Shown here one piece after another: positions 13,991 through 22,724 of a DNA stretch of 35,121 nt (the first letter of the stretch is position 1; every line of letters begins with the position of its first letter). The stretch lies in the NCBI GenBank assembly GCA_964624795.1, contig CAZUZS010000056.1, positions 1 to 35,121 on the forward strand. The letters run 5' to 3'. The notes under the pieces are model-generated. The model did not search any database. It was not told the origin of the DNA and was given only the letters and a program-made list of their open reading frames with translations. Origin of the DNA: CAZUZS01 sp964624795. Lineage in GTDB: Bacteria; Calditrichota; Calditrichia; RBG-13-44-9. A program made the translations under genes and the position numbers.

Positions 13991-16978
13991 ATGCAAAAAA
14001 CAGATAAGAAAGCTATTTTGTTTGTTGCAGCGCTTCTTCTTTTTGCTGTTTTTGCAACAGGGGCATGGTCTGCATCGACAGGCAAAATTGCAGGCCAGAT
14101 AGTGGACAAATCAAGCGGCGAGCCTCTGCCGGGCGTCAATGTAGTAATCCAGGATACTAAGATGGGCGCCGCAACCGACGAAGATGGTTTTTATTTCATT
14201 CTCAATGTTCCCCCTGGCACCTACAAGGTTGAAGCTGTAATGGTTGGCTATGCGACACTGGTTCAGGAAAATGTCAAGGTCAATATTAGCCAGACCACGA
14301 CCCTAAATTTTGGGATGCAGGAAGAAGCCCTCAAAGGTGAAACGGTTGTGGTTGAAGCGGAACGCCCGGCTATCCAGATGGACGTCTCCTCCAGCCAGAA
14401 AATTGTGACCAGCGAGGCCATTATGGATCGTCCGGTGGAAAACCTGGAAGAAGTTCTTTCCAGCGAAGCCGGAATTTCACTGCATGCTTCCACCGACGGC
14501 ACCGGCTTGATTGTACGAGGCGGCGGCCTGAACGAAACCGATATCGTGGTGGATGGCCTCTCCACCAGGAACGAGAGAACACAGCAGCCGATGACGACGC
14601 TTAACCTTTCCGCTGTGCAGGAAATCGAAATTCTGACCGGCGGATTTAATGCCGAGTATGGCGATATCCGTTCGGGAATGGTGAACGTTGTGACGAAAGA
14701 AGGAAGCCTGGATCGCTATTCGGTCAATATTGATGCGCGAACCAGCCCGGCTGCCCGCAAGCACTTCGGGCCGAGCCCTTTTAGTATCGACGGACCGTTC
14801 TGGCAGACTTATGCTGGACCGGATGCCTTTACCGGCATCAGCCAGGATATGGTGGATGCCGGGAAATACCCATTCACTTTTGTGGGATGGAATGAAGTGG
14901 CAAGGCAGAACCTGGCCGATCCCGATCCCAGCAACGATATGACGCCGCAGGCGCTATTGGAATTGTGGAAGTGGCAGCATCGTAACCGTCCGTATGCCGA
15001 CAAACCGGACTATATATTTGATGGCGCTATCAGCGGACCCATTCCGGGAACCCCGGTCGCATTTATGGTGTCCCAGCGTTATGAGAATCTGCAACTGGTT
15101 TATCCGCTCAGCCGCAATAATTCCGTTTCCAGCACAACATTGTTAAAACTGACGACTCACCTGACTCCGCAAATGAAACTCTCTTTTAACAATAATTTTA
15201 TGGTTGTCAAGGGAGTGAGCGGTGGCATATATGAGGATACGAATGGTCTCATTACCGGCACACGCCAGGGAACACAATATGCACAAAATTATGCGTCCGA
15301 ATGGAAATACATGTGGAATGACGCGATGTATAATCCGGCGACGGTGATGCAGTATCGTGGCGGCTTATCCCTCAACCATGTCTTGAGCCCCAGCACGTTC
15401 TATGATCTGGATATGGAATACACCAACTATCAGATAAAACAGGAGCCGATCGGACTGCGCGATACCACCGGCATCAAGCTAATTGGCGGACGCTGGTATG
15501 ACGAGCAGCCTTTCGGATACGTTGGAAGTTCAATTGGTTCCATCACAGAACAATATGATGTTATCAATAAATTCCTGATTTCCGGCGGCGGCAGAGGGCA
15601 GGACCATTCCCGCTACTGGGGTTTGCGTCTCGCCGGAGACCTGGTTTCGCAAATTGACAAACATAACCAGGTCAAAACCGGTGTTTCGGTCGACTACACG
15701 CAATTTCATGAGCGAAGGGAAATCAATCATGGTGCAACTACTCAGCCTTTTACTGTGAATCCTACCAACTGGTGGTACTATGATGAACATCCGGTTCAAC
15801 TTGGCGCCTATATCCAGGATAAACTGGAATATGAGGGCATGATTGCCAATTTCGGTATCAGGGCGGATTACCTTCAGCCTGGTGTGACGCCGTTCATTCT
15901 GAATCCACAATACATCTATAACAATCTTCCATACGATTTGGCGACGTTCCGGGCGCAGGACAACAGCTTTTCCCAGCTTCATTCGACAGACAAATCTTAC
16001 AAGCTTTACTTTAGTCCGCGATTGGGAATATCGCATCCTATAACTTCTACCAGCAAAATATTCTTTAACTACGGGCATTTTTACCAGCCGCCGGTTATCG
16101 ATCAGTTGTACACCGTAAAACCCTCAGGCGGCGGCGCGACCATACCCAATATCGGCGCTGATTGGCCCAGAACAATCTCCTATGAAATCGGAATTGAAAA
16201 GGGTATTGCCAATGACTTTCTGATCCATTTTATGGGATATTACAAAGACGTTTCGGATCAGCTCAGTCAGGTAGAAATTGTTCCTTTTGATAATGAGAGC
16301 GTGGTTACTACCTGGGCAAGCAACGGATATGGCGATATCCGCGGTTTGGAGTTAAAACTGGAGCGCCGGGTAGGCCGGTTTTGGCGCGGCTGGGTCCAGG
16401 CTGAGTATATGATTCAGAGCTCCGGTCATACCGGCTATGCTACGATTTTTGAAGATCGGCAAAAAGCTGCGGAGCAAAGGGAAAGCCCGTTGCAGAGCAG
16501 GAATTGGCCGGTGCCATCACTGAGTGCCAATTTGACCTTTCGAACCCCCGCCAGTTTTGGCCCCGCGATCCTCGGTGCCAAGCTATTGGGCGATTGGCAG
16601 TTTAATATTCTGCAGGACTGGTCGTCTGGCGGAAAAGAGTTGGTTGAGGGCGGATCGAAGCTGGCCGATCAGCATTATGCTGATGTAATTGACTACTGGA
16701 ATACCGATATCATGCTGGAAAAGCGTTTCCAGTTTGCCAACAAACGATTCAGCGCCTACATGCAGGTGAGAAATCTTTTCAATTACAAAGGCTTTCCAAA
16801 TCCGTACAACTGGAACTCATATATTGGATCCTTGCACTTCCCATGGGAACAGGGGAGCCAGAAAGGCAACGACAAGCTGGGCGATTACAAACAGGACTAT
16901 ATCGATCTTGGCTGGAATTCATGGTCCCAGTTTATCAATCCCAGGGATATTTTCTTTGGCATCCGGGTACAGATGTAA
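13991..16978 (+). CDS. TonB-dependent outer-membrane receptor with carboxypeptidase-like N-terminal domain
   Basis: This 995-residue outer-membrane importer begins with a signal peptide (about 1-27). A CarboxypepD_reg-like domain follows (about 30-112: 'GKIAGQIVDKSSGEPLPGVN', 'ATDEDGFYFILNVPPGTYKV'). The plug comes next (about 120-235: 'VEAERPAIQMDVSS', 'IVRGGGLNETDIVVDGLSTR', 'LTGGFNAEYGDIRSGMVNV'). The rest is the beta-barrel, ending in an aromatic/hydrophobic pattern, 'FFGIRVQM'. This is the domain order of SusC-like glycan transporters, although the SusC signature (TonB-box region and length) is not complete, and no SusD lipoprotein follows. AGGAGG lies 6 bases before the ATG. The following gene begins 53 bases downstream and is probably its partner. 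Substrate is unknown; the hydrolases downstream suggest glycans. Confidence 0.92.
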   Translation: MQKTDKKAILFVAALLLFAVFATGAWSASTGKIAGQIVDKSSGEPLPGVNVVIQDTKMGAATDEDGFYFILNVPPGTYKVEAVMVGYATLVQENVKVNISQTTTLNFGMQEEALKGETVVVEAERPAIQMDVSSSQKIVTSEAIMDRPVENLEEVLSSEAGISLHASTDGTGLIVRGGGLNETDIVVDGLSTRNERTQQPMTTLNLSAVQEIEILTGGFNAEYGDIRSGMVNVVTKEGSLDRYSVNIDARTSPAARKHFGPSPFSIDGPFWQTYAGPDAFTGISQDMVDAGKYPFTFVGWNEVARQNLADPDPSNDMTPQALLELWKWQHRNRPYADKPDYIFDGAISGPIPGTPVAFMVSQRYENLQLVYPLSRNNSVSSTTLLKLTTHLTPQMKLSFNNNFMVVKGVSGGIYEDTNGLITGTRQGTQYAQNYASEWKYMWNDAMYNPATVMQYRGGLSLNHVLSPSTFYDLDMEYTNYQIKQEPIGLRDTTGIKLIGGRWYDEQPFGYVGSSIGSITEQYDVINKFLISGGGRGQDHSRYWGLRLAGDLVSQIDKHNQVKTGVSVDYTQFHERREINHGATTQPFTVNPTNWWYYDEHPVQLGAYIQDKLEYEGMIANFGIRADYLQPGVTPFILNPQYIYNNLPYDLATFRAQDNSFSQLHSTDKSYKLYFSPRLGISHPITSTSKIFFNYGHFYQPPVIDQLYTVKPSGGGATIPNIGADWPRTISYEIGIEKGIANDFLIHFMGYYKDVSDQLSQVEIVPFDNESVVTTWASNGYGDIRGLELKLERRVGRFWRGWVQAEYMIQSSGHTGYATIFEDRQKAAEQRESPLQSRNWPVPSLSANLTFRTPASFGPAILGAKLLGDWQFNILQDWSSGGKELVEGGSKLADQHYADVIDYWNTDIMLEKRFQFANKRFSAYMQVRNLFNYKGFPNPYNWNSYIGSLHFPWEQGSQKGNDKLGDYKQDYIDLGWNSWSQFINPRDIFFGIRVQM

Positions 16979-17031
16979 AAATGATTTGTGGGCAAGTGAA
17001 ATTCAATTCAAATATAAGGAGAGAAAAACTT

Positions 17032-19152
17032 ATGAAGTTATACAGACTTAAAAGGTGGTTTCCGCTTGTGCCGGGTCTTGTCCTTCTCCTCCTGATCATG
17101 ACGGGATCTCAGAGGCTTTTTGCACAAACCCGTACGCATGATATGGGAGATTTCAAGTATAGAGTGGAAGCTGGGGATAATATTAATACCAACTCAGTTG
17201 ACCCGACCGGCGAATGGCCGCAAGACTATTACCGCTACGCCAATATCGTTTTCTATAACAGCGGACTGACGGTGGGGACCTGGGTAGATTCAATGGGGAC
17301 TGCACATAACAAAGAGCAATGGCTGGAAGGTCCGGTTTCTTACAATCAGGAGGAACCGTACGGCATTAAGGAGTACCGCCGTCACCAGCCGCCGGAGGTT
17401 TGGGTATATGCCAACGGGCAATTGCAGCTTTCTTCCCGGCGGTTTACCGGCACAGTAGACCCGAATTTGGTTTCAGACGAGATGATAGAGGTCCACTATA
17501 AGATGATGCCGGGCTTCGACGTGCTGAAAAGGTCCTACTCATTTTCCAATCCCAATCACAACGATTATATCATTGTGGATATGAGATACAAATGCACTTT
17601 CGATTGGGATGATGATCCTAAGCCGGATACTGATCCTACGCAAACCCTTTCCGATGTTTATTTCATTCTTGGTTACAGCTTCCAGACGGCCGAAGGAACC
17701 TACATCACCTATTCCCGCTGGTATGAAGAAGGCAAGGATGATTGGGCAACCTATGAGACGGTTCCTTCCACCCTGGTGCCCGGCGGAAGAGATATGATGG
17801 TGTCCTACGGGTGGGATGGAGATTACCCGGATATCACAGAGTTTGAAACCGGCGGTGCACCATTTGATGATACCGGCGATCCGCGGTTTGGAATTGGCTC
17901 TGGCGGAAGCACATCCATGCCGTCGGGTGAATTTGTCTCCTCCGCCTATGCCGGCTTTGCGGCGTTGCATGTGGATAACTCTGTTTCGGATAACACCGAT
18001 AATCCGGCTCAACCCCTTTCGATAATCGGGAATATAAGTGTTTATAACTTGTGGGACACCGATTTCCCGGGCTTTGCCACCCTCTGGGACTGGGCTTCTT
18101 CCGGAACGCGCCAGACAGTAGAAGAACAATCCGGCTGGCCGGATGATGCATCTGCGCAGGAAGATGAGTTTCCTTTCCAGTCATTCGGCCCATACAACTT
18201 CCAGTTGGGCGATTCGGTACACATCGTCTATACCGTTGGTGCCAATGGCATCTCCCGGCAACTGGCGGTTGAAAAGGGACTGGAGTGGCGTTCGTGGTAT
18301 CGCGGCGAAGCCGGTGCAACGTTTGATGATGCGTCGAAAAATGCGCTTCTCGCTACCGGCAAGGATTCCCTTTTCCAGACCATGGACCGCGCCAATTGGA
18401 CATACCAGCGTGGTTTGGACATCCCCGATCCGTTGCCATCTCCTGATCTAACGGTCGAATCCGGACCGAACGTCATCTACCTGAAATGGCAGGACCTGTC
18501 TGGTGAAGGAGATCCGGATACAGGCGTGCCTGACCTGGATCATTATAATATCTATAGAAAACTCGGGGCGTTTCTTGCGGATACATACGACGAGCTGCGG
18601 CCCGATGGAACTCACATTGCCTGGGAAAAAATCGCAGAGGTTCCCGCAAATACGACTACCTACATTGATTCAAGTGTTGTCCGGGGCCAGCCGTATCATT
18701 ATGCGGTAACAGCGGTAGACAACGGCACGCAAAACACTGACGGTTTGATCAGGGAACAGAAACTGGAGAGTTCCATCTATACCAACCGGTCTCAAATTGC
18801 CGCTTATGCATTTGCACCCGGCGAACCCACTGCCGGCAAGGTACGGATTGTGCCAAATCCATATATTACCATGGCGCAGGAATATAATTTTTACTCTTCG
18901 ACGGGAAACATAGATGAAATCCACATCGTCAATCTTCCGCCTTATTGCACGATTCGAATTTTTACCGTAGCTGGTGATTTGATAAAAACCATCGAGCACA
19001 ACACCGGAAGCGCCGATGAATTTTGGGACCTGGTGACGGAATCCAACCAGTTGGTGGCCAGCGGGGTTTACATTCTGCAGGTGGATAACGCAAAAAACAT
19101 TATTGAAAAGCCAATTCCTGGCAGCATTGAAAAATTTGTTGTTGTGAGGTGA
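17032..19152 (+). CDS. Large secreted protein with fibronectin-like and sorting-type C-terminal domains
   Basis: This secreted protein has about 706 residues. The signal peptide 'FPLVPGLVLLLLIMTGS' ends in 'RLFAQ'. The N-terminal about 470 residues are acidic, aromatic-rich and of unknown fold. A fibronectin type III-like segment follows ('VIYLKWQDLSGEGDPDTG', 'DHYNIYRKLGAF', 'GQPYHYAVTAVDNG'). The C-terminus 'GKVRIVPNPYITMAQ' ... 'CTIRIFTVAGDLIKTIEH' ... 'VASGVYILQVDNAKN' is the FlgD/type IX-sorting-like beta-sandwich that directs proteins to the surface in FCB bacteria. The ATG at 17032 has AAGGAGAG 8 bases upstream; upstream in-frame codons overlap the receptor gene and were rejected. It sits between the TonB receptor and the PorV-like gene, the place a SusD-like binder would take, but it shows no SusD similarity that I can recognise. 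Confidence 0.8.
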   Translation: MKLYRLKRWFPLVPGLVLLLLIMTGSQRLFAQTRTHDMGDFKYRVEAGDNINTNSVDPTGEWPQDYYRYANIVFYNSGLTVGTWVDSMGTAHNKEQWLEGPVSYNQEEPYGIKEYRRHQPPEVWVYANGQLQLSSRRFTGTVDPNLVSDEMIEVHYKMMPGFDVLKRSYSFSNPNHNDYIIVDMRYKCTFDWDDDPKPDTDPTQTLSDVYFILGYSFQTAEGTYITYSRWYEEGKDDWATYETVPSTLVPGGRDMMVSYGWDGDYPDITEFETGGAPFDDTGDPRFGIGSGGSTSMPSGEFVSSAYAGFAALHVDNSVSDNTDNPAQPLSIIGNISVYNLWDTDFPGFATLWDWASSGTRQTVEEQSGWPDDASAQEDEFPFQSFGPYNFQLGDSVHIVYTVGANGISRQLAVEKGLEWRSWYRGEAGATFDDASKNALLATGKDSLFQTMDRANWTYQRGLDIPDPLPSPDLTVESGPNVIYLKWQDLSGEGDPDTGVPDLDHYNIYRKLGAFLADTYDELRPDGTHIAWEKIAEVPANTTTYIDSSVVRGQPYHYAVTAVDNGTQNTDGLIREQKLESSIYTNRSQIAAYAFAPGEPTAGKVRIVPNPYITMAQEYNFYSSTGNIDEIHIVNLPPYCTIRIFTVAGDLIKTIEHNTGSADEFWDLVTESNQLVASGVYILQVDNAKNIIEKPIPGSIEKFVVVR

Positions 19153-19211
19153 TCCGAATGATATCAAACAAACAAAATGACAAAAAAGTGAGAACTGTCA
19201 GGAGGAATAAA

Positions 19212-20210
19212 ATGAAGAAAATAAAAAATTATCTGATTTTAGTGATGATAATGGCTCTGGCGGCCTCGCTGCCCTTGCAGGCGGCCGGGCTGAAAAAAGT
19301 TGCCCAGTCCGGCATGCAGTGGCTGTCCATACCGATCGGTCCCAGGGCAGCCGCCATGGGTGGCGCCTATACCGCAGTCGCCAACGACGCCAGCTCCATA
19401 TTCTGGAATCCGGCGGGAGTGGCACTGTCTAAAGGTGGCAATTTTTTCCTAACGCAAACGAAGTGGATTGCCGATATCGACGTAAATGCCGGGGCGTTTA
19501 CCTATGACGCCGGCGCGCTTGGATTTATCAGTGCCAGCTTTGCAGCAGTCGACTGGGGGGTGTTTCATGGAACCCTCCGGAGCGACAATGAGGCCGGTTT
19601 TGAAGAAACAGGCAGCTTTTCCCCCACGGACTGGGCAGTAGGCATCGGATATGCCCGGCGTGTGACCGATCGTTTTGCCATTGGCGGTCATCTGCGATAC
19701 CTCAACGAGAATCTGGGCACCACCCTGGAAGGTACTATGGGAGCTGGAACCGAATATACCGCCAAAATGAACCTGTTCGCCTTTGATTTCGGGACTATCT
19801 ACTATACCGGCTTCAAAGACCTGCGTTTGGCGATGAGTCTTCAAAACTTTTCCCAGGAAAAAAAGTATCGTGCAGATCAATTCTCGTTGCCGCTGACTTT
19901 CAAGTTTGGCATGGCGATGAATATGACTAGTCTGTTAACGTCCGAGTCGCCGCATAGCATCACCCTTTCTGTGGATGCGATCCACCCACGGGACTATACT
20001 GAAAGACTGAATTTTGGTCTGGAATACGGATTCAAAGATATGGTGTTTTTGCGCGGCGGTTACAAGACCAACTACGACGAAGAGGGTCTGACGCTGGGTG
20101 GCGGATTGCAATATCAGACCGGCGACCTGGCCCTGGGGATTGATTACAGTTATATCGGATTCCAGCATTTTGATGCAGTGCAAATGTTTGGTGTGAATTT
20201 TCAATTCTAA
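19212..20210 (+). CDS. PorV/PorQ-family outer-membrane barrel protein
   Basis: This is a protein of about 332 residues with a signal peptide ('LILVMIMALAASLPLQA') followed by the family hallmark 'GPRAAAMGGAYTAVANDASS' and 'IFWNPAGVA'. The alternating hydrophobic strands that follow end in 'FDAVQMFGVNFQF', as in FadL-like barrels of the PorV/PorQ (UPF0164) group. PorV is the shuttle that receives type IX secretion cargo at the outer membrane and hands it to the surface sortase PorU. The start at 19212 has AGGAGG 7 bases upstream; a longer frame from 19149 has no ribosome site. It lies 59 bases after a protein with a sorting-type domain, so it may be a dedicated partner rather than the general housekeeping PorV. 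This link is inferred. Confidence 0.88.
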   Translation: MKKIKNYLILVMIMALAASLPLQAAGLKKVAQSGMQWLSIPIGPRAAAMGGAYTAVANDASSIFWNPAGVALSKGGNFFLTQTKWIADIDVNAGAFTYDAGALGFISASFAAVDWGVFHGTLRSDNEAGFEETGSFSPTDWAVGIGYARRVTDRFAIGGHLRYLNENLGTTLEGTMGAGTEYTAKMNLFAFDFGTIYYTGFKDLRLAMSLQNFSQEKKYRADQFSLPLTFKFGMAMNMTSLLTSESPHSITLSVDAIHPRDYTERLNFGLEYGFKDMVFLRGGYKTNYDEEGLTLGGGLQYQTGDLALGIDYSYIGFQHFDAVQMFGVNFQF

Positions 20211-20285
20211 AGGAAGTAATACCTGCACCAAATTTATTGGGGCTTTGGATATGATTTTAAAAAAGACAATTTGGAGGATTTAAGT

Positions 20286-21437
20286 ATGAAATATAAAACA
20301 TTATGGGTAATCCTCAGTTTTTCCCTGATTATCGGGCTGGCTCTGCTGTCCTGTTCGGGACCGGACCAGCCGAGCTACGACGCGAGCCATCCGGATCCGA
20401 ATCCGACCGGCGTTGACGTGCCGAAGGTCGACTCTCTGAGTCCGGGTGAGGGCTACCTGAAGGATATTGTAAAGATCTACGGTAGTGGTTTTAATACCAC
20501 GCCCGAATATAATTTTGTAGCATTCGGGCAAAACATCGGCAAGATTCTGTCCGCGACCGCTACTGAATTGACTGTTCAAGCGCCAAATGTCTCAAATGAC
20601 ACAGTAGGTGTTAAGGTCAGCGTTAAAGGGTCGGAATACTGGAGCGAGCCGAATCCGTTCATATTCAAGAACACTCTCCAGACCATTGACGAGGAAATTG
20701 TTTGGCCCAACGGTGTGGCAGTGGATGACAATGGTAACGTCTACGTGGGTTCGGCCGATGCCGGGGTGATTTACAAAATTACCCCGGATGGTGTAAAATC
20801 CGAATTTGCTTCGGTGCCTGTCAGCGGCGCAATCAGGTTTGGTCCCGGTCACTATCTTTATGTTTGTGAGCAGGGCGATGACCAGATCGAAAAAATTTCT
20901 CCGGACGGCTCTTCCATCGAATTGGCAGCATCTGTACCCAGCCCTATTGCAATGGATTGGGATCAAAATGGAAACATGTACGTTGTCCAGAACGAAAACG
21001 GAATAAACAGAGTGGATCCATCGGGCACCGTTACCTACATGGCGGATGCATCGACCGCCAAGTGCTGCCGCGTTTATGGCAATTATTTATATGTTACCCG
21101 CATTTGGGACGGTGTAATTTCCCGGTTTGAGATTACATCAGGCGGTCTGGGAGCAGAGGAAGAGCTTATGACTGATATGGATTCTCCTTTGGGTATCGAA
21201 TTTGATAATGAAGGAACCATGTATTACACCCTGGCATGGGAGACGAGCATTTACACTATGAAAGAAGATGGAACCGAGGAAGTATTGTATGATGGCGAGT
21301 TGCAGACGCCTATGCACTATCTCAACTTTACCGGTAAGATAATGTACATCGTCTATCCGGGTTGGGGTGATGTTGGCATGACCCTGAGTGCGTATATTGG
21401 CGTGGACCAGGCGCCCAATTATGGCTTGCAATTCTAA
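20286..21437 (+). CDS. Lipoprotein with IPT/TIG domain and NHL-type beta-propeller
   Basis: This is a lipoprotein of about 383 residues with signal sequence and lipobox 'GLALLSC'. An IPT/TIG immunoglobulin-like domain covers about residues 45-130 ('PKVDSLSPGEGYLKDIVKIY', 'GSGFNTTPEYNFVAFG'). From about 135 on there are repeated blades of the NHL/SMP-30 type: 'WPNGVAVDDNGNVYVGSADA', 'IRFGPGHYLYVCEQ', 'IAMDWDQNGNMYVVQNENG', 'LGIEFDNEGTMYYTLAW'. The same combination is found in SusE/F-position lipoproteins and surface glycan-binding proteins of FCB bacteria, so a glycan-binding or capture role at the outer membrane is plausible; no catalytic residues are apparent. GGAGG is 8 bases before the ATG. 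A strong terminator follows at 21452-21482. Confidence 0.8.
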   Translation: MKYKTLWVILSFSLIIGLALLSCSGPDQPSYDASHPDPNPTGVDVPKVDSLSPGEGYLKDIVKIYGSGFNTTPEYNFVAFGQNIGKILSATATELTVQAPNVSNDTVGVKVSVKGSEYWSEPNPFIFKNTLQTIDEEIVWPNGVAVDDNGNVYVGSADAGVIYKITPDGVKSEFASVPVSGAIRFGPGHYLYVCEQGDDQIEKISPDGSSIELAASVPSPIAMDWDQNGNMYVVQNENGINRVDPSGTVTYMADASTAKCCRVYGNYLYVTRIWDGVISRFEITSGGLGAEEELMTDMDSPLGIEFDNEGTMYYTLAWETSIYTMKEDGTEEVLYDGELQTPMHYLNFTGKIMYIVYPGWGDVGMTLSAYIGVDQAPNYGLQF

Positions 21438-21451
21438 TGTTTCTTACCGGG

Positions 21452-21491
21452 CCGCGCGTTTTCGGTAAGCAAAAGCGCGCGGTTCTTATTT
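21452..21491 (+). terminator. Rho-independent terminator after the IPT/NHL lipoprotein gene
   Basis: CCGCGCGTTTT (21452-21462) pairs with AAAA-G-CGCGCGG (21471-21482, one bulged G) around an 8-base loop, followed by TTCTTATTT. The stem starts 15 bases after the stop codon, so the TonB-receptor to lipoprotein unit probably ends here. The next gene would then need its own promoter. Confidence 0.75.
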
Positions 21492-21523
21492 CGGGCGAAC
21501 GACAAAAATGTGAAGGCCGATTT

Positions 21524-22576
21524 ATGAAATCCTTTGTAACCATTTTAATGATAACCGCAACCTTTTTTATATTCGTCCAAGCCTCCTTTTCTCAAAGCAA
21601 GGGTGGGCGATGGCAGTTTGAAAATAATGGTTTTGACACCGCTGACTGGGATGTTATGGATGACGCCGGCGTTCTGCAGGGCCAGGCGGGTTACAGCAGC
21701 ACCCCTCCTTTGCAGGAAGGGATCGCCTATCTCTGGTTGGATACGGCATACGTGCATGATTATTTTCGTGTAGATGACAGCAACGATCTGGATTTCGATA
21801 ATGAGAATATCGGAATTTCTGCCTGGATTTATCCGCTGGTTTTAAATGATGTCCATTTTTTTGTGAACAAAGGAAGACAGGACTCCAATCCGAAAACAAC
21901 CAACTATGCGCTGCGGATTTCCATGTCAAGAAATCTGGAGTTTCTGATCCGGGACGCCAATAACCAGGCGCAAACCGTGGCCTCAAGCTTTACCATTCCT
22001 GTCGGCCAATGGACATTCGTTGCGGTGTATTATGATTACGCGCGGGGCAAGGTCTATATGTGGAATTCGCCAACCGCTGCGGCTACCGATACCTTGGATT
22101 TTACCCAATCGCTAATTCCCAACAACGATCCGCTGTCAATCGGATCCTGGTATCGCGCTGATCCTGCCAGTCCTTCCATAAAAGATTTTGAAGGGCGGAT
22201 AGATGATGTGCGAATTAGCGGGCGCCTGGAAGATGTAGTGCCTGCGGTCACCGGTATTTCGGTCAATCATAACCAAGCCTATGGAGAGGAAACGTCCAGC
22301 CTGGATGTATTCCCCAACCCGGTTAGGCTTTCCGGCGCCTCGCACAATGTGAATATTCGATTTAGCATTATGCGGCCGGAACAGGTCTCGATTTCGGTTT
22401 ATAATGTGCTCGGTCAGAGAGTTTTTGCCGCTTCCACCGCATTTGCAAGCCCACAAAACCAGGTTTTGTGGAATATGAAAGATGCTCGCGGCAACCTGGT
22501 GAATTCCGGATTTTACTTTGTTCGTGTGAAAGGCCGCAATCTGGACAATGTTCGGCGAATCCTAATCTTGAAATGA
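21524..22576 (+). CDS. LamG-domain secreted protein with type IX sorting domain
   Basis: This is a secreted protein of about 350 residues. The signal peptide 'SFVTILMITATFFIFVQ' ends at 'ASFSQ'. A concanavalin-A-like LamG domain occupies about residues 25-225 ('DYFRVDDSNDLDFDNENIGI', 'SAWIYPL', 'VGQWTFVAVYYDYARGKVYM', 'FEGRIDDVRI'). The C-terminal domain 'SSLDVFPNPVRLSGA' ... 'VSISVYNVLGQRVF' ... 'LVNSGFYFVRVKGR' is a type IX secretion sorting domain. LamG folds commonly bind carbohydrate or Ca2+. The start at 21524 (GAAGG upstream) is preferred to in-frame codons that would run back through the terminator stem. With no catalytic motif visible, a role in glycan binding or surface adhesion is likely but unproven. 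Confidence 0.85.
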   Translation: MKSFVTILMITATFFIFVQASFSQSKGGRWQFENNGFDTADWDVMDDAGVLQGQAGYSSTPPLQEGIAYLWLDTAYVHDYFRVDDSNDLDFDNENIGISAWIYPLVLNDVHFFVNKGRQDSNPKTTNYALRISMSRNLEFLIRDANNQAQTVASSFTIPVGQWTFVAVYYDYARGKVYMWNSPTAAATDTLDFTQSLIPNNDPLSIGSWYRADPASPSIKDFEGRIDDVRISGRLEDVVPAVTGISVNHNQAYGEETSSLDVFPNPVRLSGASHNVNIRFSIMRPEQVSISVYNVLGQRVFAASTAFASPQNQVLWNMKDARGNLVNSGFYFVRVKGRNLDNVRRILILK

Positions 22577-22724
22577 CCAACGATATGATTCTTTAATCAG
22601 CATCCGGAATAGGCCATGTTAATCATATTTAATAACTAAAGAAGTGAGCATTGAAAGATATACAATCCGTATTAAAAAAAGATAATGCGCTTTTTCACTG
22701 TATTTGCAATCGGGGCAATTCTTG

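Noticed and set aside
13991..17031. True SusC/SusD pair
   Set aside because: The receptor has SusC-like domain order, but the next protein lacks SusD-type lipobox and TPR-like helices; it is beta-rich with a sorting domain.
16843..17031. Longer N-terminus for the secreted protein at 17032
   Set aside because: It would overlap the receptor gene by over 130 bases and bury the signal peptide; the ATG at 17032 has a good ribosome site.
22651..22686. Promoter TTGAAA...GATAAT before the SpeE-like gene
   Set aside because: The spacing of 24 bases is too long for sigma70, and no better -10 lies in range.
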